A stretch of 64,000 nt of DNA, taken from Uranotaenia lowii (lineage: Eukaryota; Arthropoda; Insecta; Diptera; Culicidae). The stretch lies in contig NC_073692.1 of the NCBI RefSeq assembly GCF_029784155.1, positions 435,527,228-435,591,227 of the forward strand, read 5' to 3'. The translations under genes and the position numbers were made by a program. Positions 22,413 to 36,700 of this stretch are shown piece after piece. The notes below the pieces were generated by a model. The model was not told the DNA's origin and made no database searches. It worked only from the letters and a program-made list of their open reading frames with translations. How positions within the stretch are numbered: the stretch's first letter is position 1; each line of letters begins with the position of its first letter.

Positions 22413-24130
22413 GGCCTATCTAGTTATGGTGAGGTTGCGCCAAAAATTCTCCGTAGTAAACAACATTCGATACTGACACTTGCCTCGGTTGAGAACCAAG
22501 GGCCGGTTCTTCAACATCAACATCATCAACGTGCACAGCACTCATCTTTGAAGTACCGGTGACGACAAAAACTAAATCTACGTACAGCTGGAACGTACAT
22601 AAGACCGCTGCCCAAAACATGATATCAAGATCATCATCGAGGATTTTAATGCCCAGTTCGACCAGGAGAAGGAATTCACACCGACAATCGGAAGGTTCAG
22701 CACGCACCAGACCTAACAGACGCACCAGACAGACAGACGCACCGGCTTAAGACTAATAGATTTCGTCGCCTTATCTTATACCTGGAGATAAACGTACCAT
22801 ACGCAATCACAGATCGACCACGTTTTGATAGACAGCCGGCACTTTCCGGACATCATTGACGTCAGATCCTGTCAGGACGCCAACATCGTGTCAGACCACT
22901 TTTTGTTTATGGTGAAGATGCGCTAAAACTCTCCGTAGTGAACAACATACGAAACCGACGCCAACCTCGGTTAAATATCGCACGACTGAAGCAATCTGAG
23001 GTCGCAGCAGACTACGTGCAATCGCTCGAGGCAGCGCTGCTGACAGAGGGTGAGCTTGACAAAGCCCCTCTCGAAGATTTAGGATACCAACAAGACAGCC
23101 ATCAACAGGGTTGAGGAGAATGTCATCGAGCGTAGAATGGAACGAACTTGACAGAACGACTGATTCGACGAGGTGTAGTTCGAGGGTGATGGACGAAGAG
23201 AACGCCGTGCAGGCGGCAGTAGTGCATGCAAAAAAGCACCCGAAACGTGAAAAATCACCGACAGCGGAAGATGCAGCGCTGCCTGCAGGAGGAGGAGTTC
23301 AAAAAGCTGGAGCAGCTGCATCGTTCCCAATAAACACGAAAGTTCATCAGAAACTCCACGCACCCAGAAAAGGCTTCGTGCCGCAAGCCGAAATGTGCCG
23401 GGATAAGGACGGAGGCATTCTGACGGTCAATCGTGAGGTGATCAAAAGGTGGAAGCAGCACTTCGATGAACACCCGAACAGCGCACATGCAGGAGACCAA
23501 GACCTTTCTCCACCGTCTTGGTCTCCTGACATCGCCGGCGTAGCAAACGGCAGCAACTCCCGCCACATACGACACGATCGACCGTGACGAGCTATGGAAA
23601 ATCGTGGACGTCAACGTCTTTTCCGGTAAACTGACCAGACTGATCAAGGCGACGATGGATGAAGCGCTGTGCTGTGTGCGGTTTTCGGGTGAATTGTCGA
23701 GTTAATTCGAATCCGCTGGTGGGATTCGACAAGACGATGGTCTATCATGCATGATGTTCAACGTGGCGCTAGAAGATGTTATTCGACAAGCGGTGTTCAA
23801 AATGCGGGAAGCGATTTTTAACAGATCCAGTCAACTTATCTGCTTTGCCGACGACACTGATATAGTCGGCAGATCATCTGTGCGGCGGTGGAGGAGATCT
23901 ACCGCGAAACTGGAAGAATTGGATTGATGATAAATACGTCCAAGACGAAGTATAAGCTAGCCTGTGGATCCGAGACCGACCGAGCCCGCTGTAACGAAAT
24001 ATAACCTCTACATGACGCTCATGACTTGACAACCGGTGTGGTTGTCCTCTACGGGCACGAGACGTGGATATTGCTCGAGGAGGACCTGCGCACTTTCGGA
24101 GTATTCGAGCGACATGGAGAAAAGGACCTG
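22413..24130 (+). pseudogene. Decayed LINE (APE endonuclease and reverse transcriptase remains)
   Basis: Fragments of a non-LTR retrotransposon on the plus strand in broken frames: an endonuclease piece DIKIIIEDFNAQFDQEKEF at about 22620, [19 protein letters not shown] at about 22810, AEMCRDKDGGILTVNREVI at about 23390, and RT pieces TIDRDELWKIV (about 23573) and LICFADDTDIVG (about 23838). Stops and frameshifts are frequent. Homologous coding (LVMV...VVNN) appears at both 22420 and 22910, so two copies or a rearrangement are joined here. It is related to the better-preserved LINE at 55100-56816; the clade was not resolved. Confidence 0.85.
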
Positions 24131-26559
24131 AGTTGGGCGAACGTCGAATCCCGATCTGGATCGCTTCTTGAGAAGATGTGAGTTGGAAACAACCGGAGTC
24201 CAATGCTTTTACCTTTTTTGTAAATCGCTTTTTGTGAACAGTTTGCGACAGCTTTTGTCCACCACTTCAATACACTTCACGTTTCGCGATAGCAGGCCAA
24301 ACGATCGAACTGCTCCAGGTTTTAAGCAAATTGCAGTTGTCTATTCATTATTGAACCGGAACTACGTAAAGCGAATACGTTTCGAAGGTCCCCGACATAT
24401 TTTCTTGACCAATTCTTATTTTCCCGACCGATCGATCGGCATTCTCACGAAACTCTAACTACATTTTAAAACAATTAATGTACCGATGTTTTATTGGGAA
24501 AGCTCGCTGTGATGTAATGCGCGAACTTGCGCTCTGATGTTTTCAGCGGCGATGCAATTCAACCCAAATAAAAGGTGGTTTCCAGGTGGACACTAGGGCG
24601 ATTTATGGACTCAGATTTGCAAACTGAGCAGACGAGGTTGTTACCATCCGGTTATGTAAACGGAACAATATTGAGGAAACTCCCTGAACAACGCCTCAGG
24701 GTCGGCTTGAGCTCGAACGATAAAGCTATAGCCAAGAAAACACTTTGCTCACTAGTAAACCTCCCACGTTTTGTGACTCGGGGATGGTGATGACATTGGA
24801 ACTCCTCTCTGCGTAGATCTCGGTCTTACGGGCTACGAGCAACTCAGCTGTTTGAGTTGGTTGACCCATTCGCAATGGCGGACTCGTGCTTAGGCCGCAA
24901 CACTCAGGCGAACTACCGGATGTGGACAATTTTTTGGTAAGTCCAAGTCTACGGTGATGAACCGGGGTGTCCGCGTGTAGGTCCCAAGCACACCCTCGAG
25001 TACGCTGTAGCGTGGTGGACGTCAAAATACGGGTGAGCATGGGTAAACTTAAGGGGCCCTAGACTGGACGTTGCCACGGGGAGTGGGTCGAAGTTTACCT
25101 GGAAATCCTTGAAAATCTATGGCACTTCCGGATTTCACCACTGGGCACAGATTTTGTTTCACGGCGCGCTATATGGTGCTGTCGCCTTAGGCTTTCAGTG
25201 ACGAAATGGCCGATCATTGACCCTGTAGCTGCCCTGTTCTTTCGCCCTCTCCCATTCTGTGCCATATTTCGCCTCGCCTCACCTCTTTTCCACGCTTTTT
25301 CGCCCCGCCTTGTCGCTCTGGTGAAACGCTGCCATCTGATGGTGGGGATGTCGTACTCTGACCTCGAGGTTGACGCGTAGGAGTTTTGGGTAGGGTAAAC
25401 GTAAGACGATTTTTCGCTACGCAGCGCACTTTCTCGGCACATTTAAAGTTCCGCGGACAAAATTTCTACAATATTGACAGACCGTGTACCCGTTGGTACA
25501 CGGTCGCTCAACGTACCTACCCCGAAATGCAATTCGCACATAGAATTCACCGCCTGGATGAACAACTTATAAAAGAAAATGTGAATGTAGTTTGGGTTGG
25601 TAAAATTTATTAAATGTAGGTATGCAAAAATACAATTAAACTAACATAAATAAAGTTTTTACAGAGATAGAGAAATGATGTATAGGCGACATCAACCAAC
25701 ACCGAAAGATAACCAAAGTGCACATACAAGGATGTGATATTTGTGATGCCCACGTTGCCAACCAAATTTATTCGTATTCTGTCATTTTATTAAAATTTTA
25801 AACAGTCAAGATGCGGTTACGAAAAAAACCTTGTTCGGGTCGGGTGTAATACTTATTGCTTAGGAAATTGAATATTTCCTTCTAAATGCCCATGTGGTAG
25901 GATAAGAATAAATACTTAAATTTACAAATAGCTGCTGTTTACATTCGGCAGCAATTGTGCCTTAACTACATAACGCGTATATAGTTTATAGAAAGCTAAA
26001 TCTAAACGTCTTTCCACATACACCTTGCCTATCTCTTATTTTTATTGAACAAGCTCAAGCGCCTCCGCGGTGGAGAGTTCTGAAATAACATACGAGAAAG
26101 AGGGAAGAGAACAAAAAAAAGTTATGAAGAAACACTCAATAAATTAGTCACTAGATTAATGCAATATTCTGAACAAGAATTTATATTTTTTTAATAAATA
26201 AATGCGGAACGGGGTTAGTTACAAAAAGCATCTAAATTACGTAGCTAAAAGGTTACGCACTACTTTAAAAGTTTGAACAACGAAAAACAAATAACACAAC
26301 GATTGTGATTAATAATTTAAAAAAAAACAATTGGAAGTCTATTTTAAGATAAGTTTTTCTTTCTTTTATTTCCAGCATTGGAACATCGACTCTCGAGTGT
26401 CAGCAATATCACAATGTACAACATTCATGAGCTAATACTATAGATACTAAATATGTTACAGATGTAATTTTCAATTACGATTAAAAGCGCATTAGTGGAT
26501 GGAATCGGTCATTTCTGCTAAAATAAATACAGGAATAAATTTAAAAAAAAAAACAAACA
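24131..26559. other. Intergenic, no gene recognised
   Basis: No frame here shows conserved protein features. 24590-25200 is GC-richer and may be another transposon piece, unidentified. A perfect hairpin (arms GACCGTGTACC, loop CGTT) lies at 25480-25505. 25600-26559 is probably the 3' UTR of the longest Mud-like isoform: minus-strand AATAAA signals fall near 26363-26368 and about 26040. Confidence 0.4.
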
Positions 26560-27723
26560 TCAGTTATTGTTGGACAAACGGTAGTCTACATAATTCAGAT
26601 AGATACTGAAGACCAGAGCCGAAAAACTAAGCCCGGCAAAGCCCGCCAGCATCAGATAAGCGCGCTGGTTTCGCTTCTGTTCGGCAGTTAGTTCAGGCGT
26701 GGATGATTCTGGCTTCACAACGGCCGATGGCTGCCGGCTGATCGATTTTTCCCGTTGTAGCAAAGCAATGCGGAAAATTTCCGAAAATCGTTCCAGCAAA
26801 GGGAACCCCATAATACCTTGAATTCCGGTCGAACTTGTTACCATGTTATCGAACGAATCGGAATCATGTTTCGTGCGCGCCGTCGAGGGTAGAATTTCAC
26901 TAGGGCGATCGAGAATTTTCTGATGCAGGAGCGATTCGAAATGCTGCTGCGTGTCTCCGGTTTCTACAGCATTCGTAACTTGATCGTTTCGGTACTCAGC
27001 AGACCGGGAAGCGAACGCACCTCCGTTAATGTTACGTAGTCGGTTGAAAGATTCTCTTCTCTGGTCTCTACTCTTGCGCCGTTGTTTTTCTCGCCGATGA
27101 TTGCAAAGCTGTTGAACGAAGTCACTTGTCTCACTTGTACTGGACCAATCTCGAACAGGCAGCTCTTTTTTGCTATTTTTGTTACAAACATTGGATAGGC
27201 CACCTTGAAGTTCCGCATTATTGTTCTCGTCCTTATTCTCTCCAACGAACACCATCAGCTTCGGAGTTTGCCGATCGGTTCGACAAAATATGTCCATTGA
27301 GTTAATGTCGATTTTTTGTATCCGATCCGGCGTTGCTTCGTAGCAGAATCCATCGTAAGGATCGACACCGTTTCGAGGACTATCGTTGTTGGAACTGTCG
27401 CTGTCCAAACTGCTTAGGTGACGATTACGATCGAACCGCGTTGGCATCTTCCGCGATTGTTTACCGGCTTTTGTTGTGGTCTGTTTCGGTGTAACTCGAG
27501 CGCCCAGCGAGTCTCGTTTGATCCACTTTCTCGACCCACCGACGATGGGACCGGTTTTTCCGGAATCGCATTCGGTAGTGGATTCGCTGTTCGGTTTCGT
27601 AACCTTAGATTGTGGTAACCGGCTTGCGGTTGGACCAGTGCTTTTCGGAGTACTTTTATACTTTGGAGTTTGATTATGAAAATGGATAAATTGATTTTTT
27701 TTTGGAGTTAGACTTGGTACAAC
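26560..27723 (-). CDS. mud: Mud-like terminal exon C2: long tail ending in a membrane span
   Basis: 388 codons after acceptor TACTGCAG, in phase with the 28367 exon. A hydrophilic Ser/Asn/Arg-rich region is followed at the very end by a hydrophobic span AYLMLAGFAGLSFSALVFSI and a short tail (YLNYVDYRLSNNN), another predicted tail anchor. It could instead be a separate downstream gene, but no good ATG opens the frame (the upstream frame starts from TTG), and phase and splice signals favour joining to the Mud-like gene. Confidence 0.6.
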   Translation of the reverse strand, partial: VVPSLTPKKNQFIHFHNQTPKYKSTPKSTGPTASRLPQSKVTKPNSESTTECDSGKTGPIVGGSRKWIKRDSLGARVTPKQTTTKAGKQSRKMPTRFDRNRHLSSLDSDSSNNDSPRNGVDPYDGFCYEATPDRIQKIDINSMDIFCRTDRQTPKLMVFVGENKDENNNAELQGGLSNVCNKNSKKELPVRDWSSTSETSDFVQQLCNHRREKQRRKSRDQRRESFNRLRNINGGAFASRSAEYRNDQVTNAVETGDTQQHFESLLHQKILDRPSEILPSTARTKHDSDSFDNMVTSSTGIQGIMGFPLLERFSEIFRIALLQREKSISRQPSAVVKPESSTPELTAEQKRNQRAYLMLAGFAGLSFSALVFSIYLNYVDYRLSNNN

Positions 27724-30700
27724 CTGCAGTACATTGGACAAACATGAGTAGGCATTGCGCATACACATATGTATCTTGCACATACTCAATTAACCAACAA
27801 TTGTTAAATCCCGAAAACCGTTTAAAAGCAGTGAGACGTGAGAAGTGAGATATGAAGTGTGAGAAGTGAGCACCACGTGAGAAGGGAGACGTGAAGAGTT
27901 ACACGTGGGAAATTAGCAAAGAAATACAAGAAAGCAGAAGTCAAACGAGATAAGCGAGAAGGGAGGCTTGAGACGTGAGAAGGGAAGAGTGATATGTCTC
28001 ATGTCTCACGTCTCAGGTCTCATGGCTCACGTCTCACATCTTGCTTCTAACGCCTTACTTCTTACTGTCCACGTCTCACTTCTCAATTTTAACTTCCTAC
28101 ATCTCACTTCACAATTCTCATTTCCCCCGACTCACTGCTCACGTCACACTTTTCATGAGTATTTTCTACGGAGCTTTAGTTTACCTTGGACTCAAAAATG
28201 GGAAGTGCACAAACAACCTACATCAAAACTAACAGGCAACATATGAATCGACACTGCGCACAACCTGTAGATTCCATCCAACTAAATCGCGCTAAACACA
28301 GAACACACACAAACACACAAATTTGTTGGTTTAAATATAAAAAGGGAAAAACTTTTTATCATCTACCTCGTCTCGTTGCAGGGTGTTGAGAAGATTCGTA
28401 GAGCTGAACATCTGTTTGAACTTGCCCGGAGTCTTGCGGCGGGCATTCAATTCGGCCAAACTCGAGCCGGGCGCAGTATCGGAACTACCAGCTGGCGGTA
28501 GAGTATCCGCGTTGCTCTTACGCCCCCCACCGAAGCTGAGCCGAGAGCTGAGCGCAGCTATGGCTCCTTGTCCTCCACTTGTTGTACTGGTGTTGTTGTT
28601 GTTGATCGAACTATCCTTCAGAATAGGATTATACTGGAAATCATTGGTCGCTATCGAACCACCGAATGACAGTCGGCCCGCTTTTTTGCTTGGTGTTGGT
28701 GGACCGGGTCGTTTGTAGGATGTCGTTCCACCTACTTTTTTGCGAGAAATCAAGCTGGTACTGCTGTCGTCAAGATTGAGCGAACCTGCATCCTGTTGAA
28801 GATGTGGGGTGAAGAAGTGGGGTAAGTGCTTTGAAAATTATACAACGTTCGTTTGCAAAGTGGATTAGAAGTAAGACGTCAGACGTTTTTAATCAATGAA
28901 GTTAGCTGTTCTTGCAATCCATAACCAACCCAATCATGCTTCACAAACATACACCACATCCACAACATGAAATTTAGATAAGAACTTTGACTTATCCACT
29001 CACAGTTTGCCTTTATTCAATCAGTGCTGACGTCAAACTCATCCTCCTCTTTGAAAACGATCTTTTTCTTAACGCTACTGGCACCACGTGTATAGTGCCT
29101 TAAGCCACGAGGAGTCTACGCGAAAAAAAACAAGCGATATCTGTTGTAGTTAAAACGGATTCAAACAAGTGTTAGCGGACAGAAATAGGTAATCCTCCCG
29201 ACCTACCTTCTGATCCTCTTCGGGCCACTCGCTGTCCGTGTACTGCGGCAGATAGCTGCTGCGGAGATGCGGGGGTACCATGGAATTGCGCTGGGCGAGT
29301 TCGGAATATCGAACCGAATCCCTACCGGCAAACGGTGGAGACATGCGCCCCGTCTTCAGATCCGTGAGGTACGTGTTGTTGAATATTTCACCCTCCTCGT
29401 CTTCCATCTTTAAGTTGGAACCTGAAAAATCATCAAACAATTAGGATTTCCTTGATCTGACACAAACTTTCTTTTCCAGTAATAAACTTACACAATCGCA
29501 CATGCGATGGAGGAGGTAGCATGGATTTGCGCTCCTCGCGTATCTCTTCCATTATACGCATTTTGGATTTTACAAATTCGTTCTCCTTCATTAGCTCCAA
29601 ATTTTTCTCGTTCAGAGTGCACAATTGCTGCTGCAATTTGGCCGCATGGACTTCTAGTTTGGTGAACTATTAAGTTTGGGTGGAAGAAGAAAATCATTCA
29701 TTGTGAGTTAACAAACATTAACGGTTTGTTTGACCTACCCTTTTGTTTTCTTGCTGAAGGTCAGCTTTGAGGGCCTGTATGTCTTTTTCGCATCTTGCTT
29801 TCGTTTTCTCTCTCTCGTCGTTGTATAGCAAACTCTAAAATTCGGTAAAAGAGTAATTTGTAATCCTTGAATTTAACTACGCTACACAAATTGCATTTAT
29901 CTTTTCACTTGTTTACATGTTTGAAAAAAAAATTCTCAAAACTATATTATAAAATTTTTGGATACACTTTACACTTACTAGACACAACCTACGCATTTAA
30001 ATCCAAAATCGATGGAGGTTATTATAACAAGGCAGTATTTTCAGAAAGAAAATTCTACCTTGTCTAGGCCCCTATTCTACGCCGCGCGTGAGGTGGCGAT
30101 AATTGAGTCACCTGAATTTTGGGAATGGACCTCGTCACTTCACTTACACCGATTACCGAAATAAGGTGAAGAGTTCCGTGACGGTATCGTCACCTCACGC
30201 GCGGCGTAGAACAAGGGCCTTTGTAGCATGACGGTTGTTGTACCATGAAAGATTTAGGATCCCAAAACAGACAAGCTGGTAGTAAGTCAGATCTCTCTAA
30301 GTAGAAAATTCGGATCCTTGACTTGAATTTCATCTCAGCGTCAGTTGCAGATATTATATAAAGTTGTGAGGAGCAATCGACATAAAAATAAATAAAATTG
30401 TAGATAAAGTAGAAAGAAAGTTAAAGTTAAGCTTCTCGTTAATGGTGCCTTTTTTATTTATTAGCCAAATGTAAACAATAAAACAAATAAAAAAATTTAA
30501 AAACCGTTCCACAGAGTGGAAATTTTCTTTTTTGTAAAACAACTTTTTTATTAGTCAACAATCAGTCTTTTATGTCTCACTTTGGGCTTCGCACGATCAA
30601 TCATCCATTCCGGGGAACGATTGCGCCGGCGACGGCATTTGATAGTCGAAGTATTTCTGCTCCACCTCCTGGGGCTTGCCGTGCACCGAACATGTGGCCT

Positions 30701-33700
30701 TCTTCTTCAACACCTTGACCATACTTTTCTGGGGTTTGCACACGTGAACGACCTTCTCCACCAGCATGTATCCGCAGTCACAGTTGCTGTCGTGGCTTTT
30801 GATCTGCTGAACCTGGATCGATGGGTATTCGTTTTCACTGGAACTGGCCAGATCGTACGGTACCTGCGCACTGACCAACGTTAGCTGAAGGGTCCAAGCT
30901 AAACAACATCCCAACAGCAAAAGGGATCCTATGCTAGCCGTGGTCATTTTAGTAGTAAGGTTCAAATTTCGATGCCCGAACTTCTCAATGCGCGATCCGT
31001 GAGGGTTGTGTGTTCAAAATACAGACCAGCCACCGATTATATTAACCATTTCATACATTACCTAATGGGCTGAATGCAATTTTGCATTCTAGCAGCTTTG
31101 TTTATGTTCCATGCGTAAATATTTGTATACCGACTGTTGACCAGCACGCGATCATGTTCTTACTTTCGGAAACGTGAATCTAGTCGGTTTGAATTACACA
31201 GCGTTGTCTAGCAGTCTTAGGCATTTAGCTCGGGTAGGCATGATTGCCACACTTGGAGTAAAATTTTCGAACGACAGTGTTGAAGGTTTTCTTTCTAACT
31301 GTAAGATAACTGACTATCACTGTCCATTAGGTAATTGAGATTCGGTTACAGGTTATTCACTTGAATTGAGGGTTACTATCATATGAAAAAAAAATCTCGA
31401 ATCTATAAAAAGTATTAAAGTTTCGAGTTACAATTAATTGTCCTTAATAAAATTGTGTCATCAATATATCTACACTGATAAAATAAAATAAGTAAGTAAC
31501 TAATTTTCTTTAAATCGTATGGCCAACTAAATAGTGAACGAAAATATTTTTTATCAAAACATGACCATTTTTATTGAAGACTTTACAAACTCCTTTTACT
31601 CTAATGTCTCACAATTATATCAATATGGAAAATAAGTGTGAGCCAAATTTATGAAAAAATGTATCGGCTTCTTTCTTAAATTTGCCAACAATGAAGTTGG
31701 CGCAACTCAAATCAACGATAGATTTAAACATATATATTTGAAAGATGAACTTCACGTAAAGAAACCGCTTGAAAAATAAAGTAAAAGCAATTTTGTGAAA
31801 ATTTCGGTTCAAAACATAAAATTCACCTTACTGTTTTTATTATTATTTTTTTTTGTATTATCGCTGCACAACAGTCAGAAGTACATAATATATTAAAATA
31901 TCAATATATTAGATAAGAATTAAAACAATTAAAACAACAAATTTATACAATTTGGACCAATTTTCTACAGCTAATCAATGAAACGGGGGTACTACGGGTT
32001 TCAAAACAAATTCCACTTCGGAATCGTTCATTGATTTTTTCAAAAAGCTTATCAGCAATATGTTAACCACAATGATTATCAGCGGATATTTGATGATTTT
32101 AAACAGCGTTCGCCTCCAACCTTTGGAACTTTTCGACGATTCATTGAAACTAGGTCCACCATCACTTCGATGCAGAGTCGAGTCGTTACCGTCAGCCGAT
32201 TGAACGGATTCGTTTTGACATTTGACCGTTGCTGATAGTCCGTTAGTACTATCGACAGTCGTACTAGAGACAATAGCAGATTGAACAATCTGGAAGGGAA
32301 ACGCGAATAGAAAACATTAGATTCTGTTCAGTACTCAACAGCTACTAGAACTAGATATTATGATAAAAATGTAAAACAACCCAGATGTTCAATTTCTACT
32401 ATTGTCTCTAGTGAATTCATGCAAACTTGTTATCATTGAAATGATGCAATGCAGTTCCAAACATGTAAACGAAGTATTGTTACAAGAGGTACTTACCATT
32501 TTCTCTTTCATCTTTTCTAGCTTGCCCTCGTACTCGATCCGGATGTCCCTGATTTTTTCATCAGCTTGCTTGTTACACTCGTCCAACTTTTTGACCAGTG
32601 CGTGCCTTTCGTGGGTCCACTCTTGTTCTTTCTCTTCACTGGTCTGGCGATGTTTGACCAGTTTCGCCCGCAGGATACCAATATCTTGCACGAACTTTTC
32701 ATTCATCGCACGCTCTTTCTCGTGCAGCTCGGAAAGTTCCCGCATCTTACTTTCGCAATCTTTGTACTTTTCAAGCTGTTTCAGCAGTGTGGTCGCCTTC
32801 GAATTGTCCTCCAGATGGCTGAGTTCAGTTTTGCTGAGCGATTCTTCCAGTTTCTCGATTTTCTTGCCTTGTTCGGTGTTTTTTAGCTCCAAGTTGAGCA
32901 TTTTTGTTTGCTGCAGCTCGATGGTAGATTTAAGTTTACTGTTTTCGATCTTCACGCTATGGAGAGATTCTTTAACATTGTGTAAGTCGGTGTTGAGGGT
33001 ATCGACTTCCTCTTGCTTCGATCGTAGGTTCTCCTTCAAATGATTCATGCTATCCTGAAGAGCTTTCTCTTGAATTTCTTTGTGCTCGACGACATCATTC
33101 AACTCATCTTTCTTGGCGACCAATTCCGTCACTTGGATCTTCATCGACATCAACTCATGGGTCAACGAATCCATCTGTTGATTTTTCCCAAAAAGACCAT
33201 CCATCTCTCGCTTTAACTTATCCATTTGCTTTTCTTGCTCAACAAGACGTTTTTCTTTGGTGCTCAACTGAACACGAGAGCTATCCTGAGCCACTTTGAG
33301 CCGATCATTTTCATCCACCAGTGATTGAATCTGTTGCTTCAGTTCCGTTTGTTTATGCTCATTTTCTTTGTTAGCGTCCCTTTCATTAAGAAACTCTTCG
33401 TTCAGCGTGTCGTAATCTTGCAGCTGCTGGATCAACCTTCGATCGACATCGTTCTTTTGCTCCAGAAGCGCTTCCAGTTCGATGGAAATTTTACGCTTTT
33501 CATCGCCCAATGTTTCGATCTCATTTTGCAATTGTATCAACTGCTGTTCGATTTCATCTTTTTCGGCAACAACCGTCTCGAAAGCAGTCACCTTTTCTTC
33601 AAGTTGGGTTTGGAAGGTTTTGATTTTCTGAAGTCCTTCCGTCAGTTGATGAATTTCAGTATCTTTTTCGACGATAACCGCTTTTTGGTTGGAATTCGTT

Positions 33701-36700
33701 TCAGAAAGTTGTGAAACTTGTTCCATTGAATCTTGTACTCGTTTTTCCAAAGTGGCACAGTTTTCCTCCAGTCCAGTTAGCTTTCTTTGCAGCTCAACTC
33801 GAAGATTTTCACCGTCGGTGATTTGCCCTGAAAGTAGGCTTATTTGCGATTCATTGATTCTGATTGTTTCTTCTTGTCTTTGAACCAATTCACCTAGTTT
33901 GTTGACTCGCGATTCTAGAGACTGCTGAATAGACAGTTTCTCTCCAAGTTGTGTATTCAATTCAGCGATTTGGGCTTCAGCAGATTTTAGCAATGTAGTG
34001 CTATGTTGAAGTTTTTCTACTGCTGACAGCAGCTCGTTCTCTTTCTTAGTTACTTCTTCCGACAATTGCTTTACCTGATTCGAAAGATCTTGCACTTGTT
34101 TGTCTAGTGTGTCCTTAACCAATTGCATTTTGTTCAACTTTTCGTTGAACTCAGTTTCCATACCGGTAACAACAAAATGATGTTCTGTTTTCAAGGTTTC
34201 GTTTTGCTGCTTTATGGTCGTAAGTTCGTTATCTTTCATTTTAAGTATGTCGGTAATTGTTTTTACTGTATCTTTCAGAAGAACAATTTGTTCAGTCGTT
34301 TCTTGACTTTCTTTCTGTGCTGATTCGAGTTTAGCTGTTAATTCAGTTTTTGAAAGTTCGATAGACTGTTGTTCAGCTTCTAAGATCTTTTTCACGTCCT
34401 CTAATTCGGTATGCTTTGCTTTCAGCTCTTGTAGGTTGCTCAAAATACTATCGCGTTCCATTTTAGTAGCTCCGATTTCCGTTTCCAAATTAGATTTGTC
34501 TTGCCTTAATTCCTCAACTACTCGTGAAAGTTCAGCAAGTTTGCCTTCGATGACACCTTTGCTCGAAATTGTATCTTCCAAATGCTTCCTCGATTGTTCC
34601 AACTCTTGAATTCGTTGTTCAAGCAACCGATGTTCTTTTTCAGCAGAAACTAGATCGGACTGGAGCTTCTTACTTTCTTCAACCACTCTGTCAATGTCAC
34701 TCTCGTATTTTTTCTTTTCTATAGAAGCTTCTTCACGTTCTTTCGACAACTGAGCTAACAGTTTAGCGCACTGTAAACCCATGGACTCTTTGTCAGAATC
34801 AACACGTTCTAGATTTGCCTCTAACAAACACTTTTCCTCTCGTAGTGCATCACGATCTTCCTCAATTACAGTTATAGTTTCCGTGTGTTCCGCCAACTGT
34901 TCCAGAAGTGTTTCAGATTCTTTCGACAGCTCATCGTTTTTAACCAGCAACAAATTTCTAGATTGCTCCAGATCTCTTGATTTGTCTGTTATTTTCAAAA
35001 GTTTTTCTCTCAGTTCGATTGCCTGGGAATTATATTCTTCAGCTTTTTCTTTTTCTTGTTCCAACAGCTCCTGCAATTCGTTTTTGGCTTGCCTTACTGT
35101 TCCCAAACCCGTCGCTAATTCTTGGATTTTTTGTTCAAGAAGTTCTTTTTCGTGGCTCAGACGGCTAACAGTATTCACTTCGGTACTGAAGTCCTGTTCT
35201 TTCGACGACAGTTCTTCTTTCACTTTAGTAACTTCCATTTCCGCTGACGTCAATTCAAAAGAAAGAACTTCAATCCGTTTTTCAAGCTGCTCCTTCGATT
35301 GCTGTTCGGCAATTATAACGTTTTTTTGTTCTCCGAGTTCGATTTCCAGCTTGGCACATTTGATCTCCAGCTCATCATGTTCCACCGAAAGTTGCCGCAA
35401 TTGTGCATCTTTTTTTCTAACTTCGTCTTGTACGCATTGAAGAGCCTCCTTGGCTTGATTAACTTGAATTTCCAAATCATTTCTAGCTTCCAAAGCAACT
35501 GCCAACTGATCGCCAATTTCAGTTTGCCGGCCCAACGCTTCTTCAATGTTGCGCGTTTTCTGTACCAACAAATCGTCAATCTCCCGTCGAAGCTGCTGAA
35601 TTTTGTTCTCATCTAGTCGTGCCTTTTCTTCAAACTCTGTCAACTCTTCTTCAAGTGCTAGTTTTTCTTCTTCGACTGTTTTCTTCGAAGATGTGAGCTC
35701 TACTAATTGCTTGTTCAATTTTTCGTTTTCTAACTGAAGAGTTGCATATTCATTTGCCATTTTTGTTAATTTGTCCTCTAGGGTCGATTTTTCCAGTCGC
35801 AGTTGGAATTGATATGACGATAATTTTGCCAACAGACCGGATAGCTTGGGAATTTTGGTCTGCAAATTTTCGATCTTAGTTTGATACGTTTTATCGAGAC
35901 TTACGATTCGCTCTTGCATTAAATTGAAGCCTGACAATAATGATTGGTTCATTTTATGTAAAAGATCACGCTGCGAGTGTGCTTCTTTCAATTGTGCAGT
36001 CAATGTATGTTCTTGTTCTAGAGTGTGCTGCTTTTGGTTGTCCAACAATAGTTGGAGGTCACTTAGTTGCATTTCGAGCGATTCAATCGTTCCAGATTGT
36101 TTATTCTTGTGTTGAGTTTCGGTGAGGAGTTTCTTTTCGATAGATTTGTTTTCTTCCAACAATCGATTGTTTTGATCGGCCAACTTCAATTGTTCCTGCT
36201 GGATTGAACATAGTTGATCTTTAGTTTCAGATAATGATTGGTGTGATTCCTGCAGTGATTTTCGGAGTTGTTCAATTTCATCTTCAAGATGGCTTTTCTT
36301 TTCCAAAGTATCTCGTTGGACTTGTTCTAGAATTTGCATAGTCGCTTGTTGGTTTGAAATTTCTAGTTCTAGCTTGTTATTACAATCTTGCGCACTGACA
36401 AGTTCTTTATTTTTCAGTTGTAATTCTGTTCGAGTATGTTCCAACGACTTTTCGCACAATTCCAGTTGTTCAACTGTTCCTGTCAGTTCACTGTGCACTT
36501 CAAGGAGTTCTGCTGACAAGCTCTGGATATTTTGCTCTAAATCGGTTTTAGTTTTTTCAAGCAGTGAATAACTTTCTTGTTTCTCTAGAGAGCTCGCCTT
36601 TAGCTGTGCTAATTGATCAGTAAGATTTTCTACGGTTTTTCTTGATTCATTGTGTTTTTCTTCCAATAAAGTTCTAGAGTATTCACCGTTGCTGATTTCC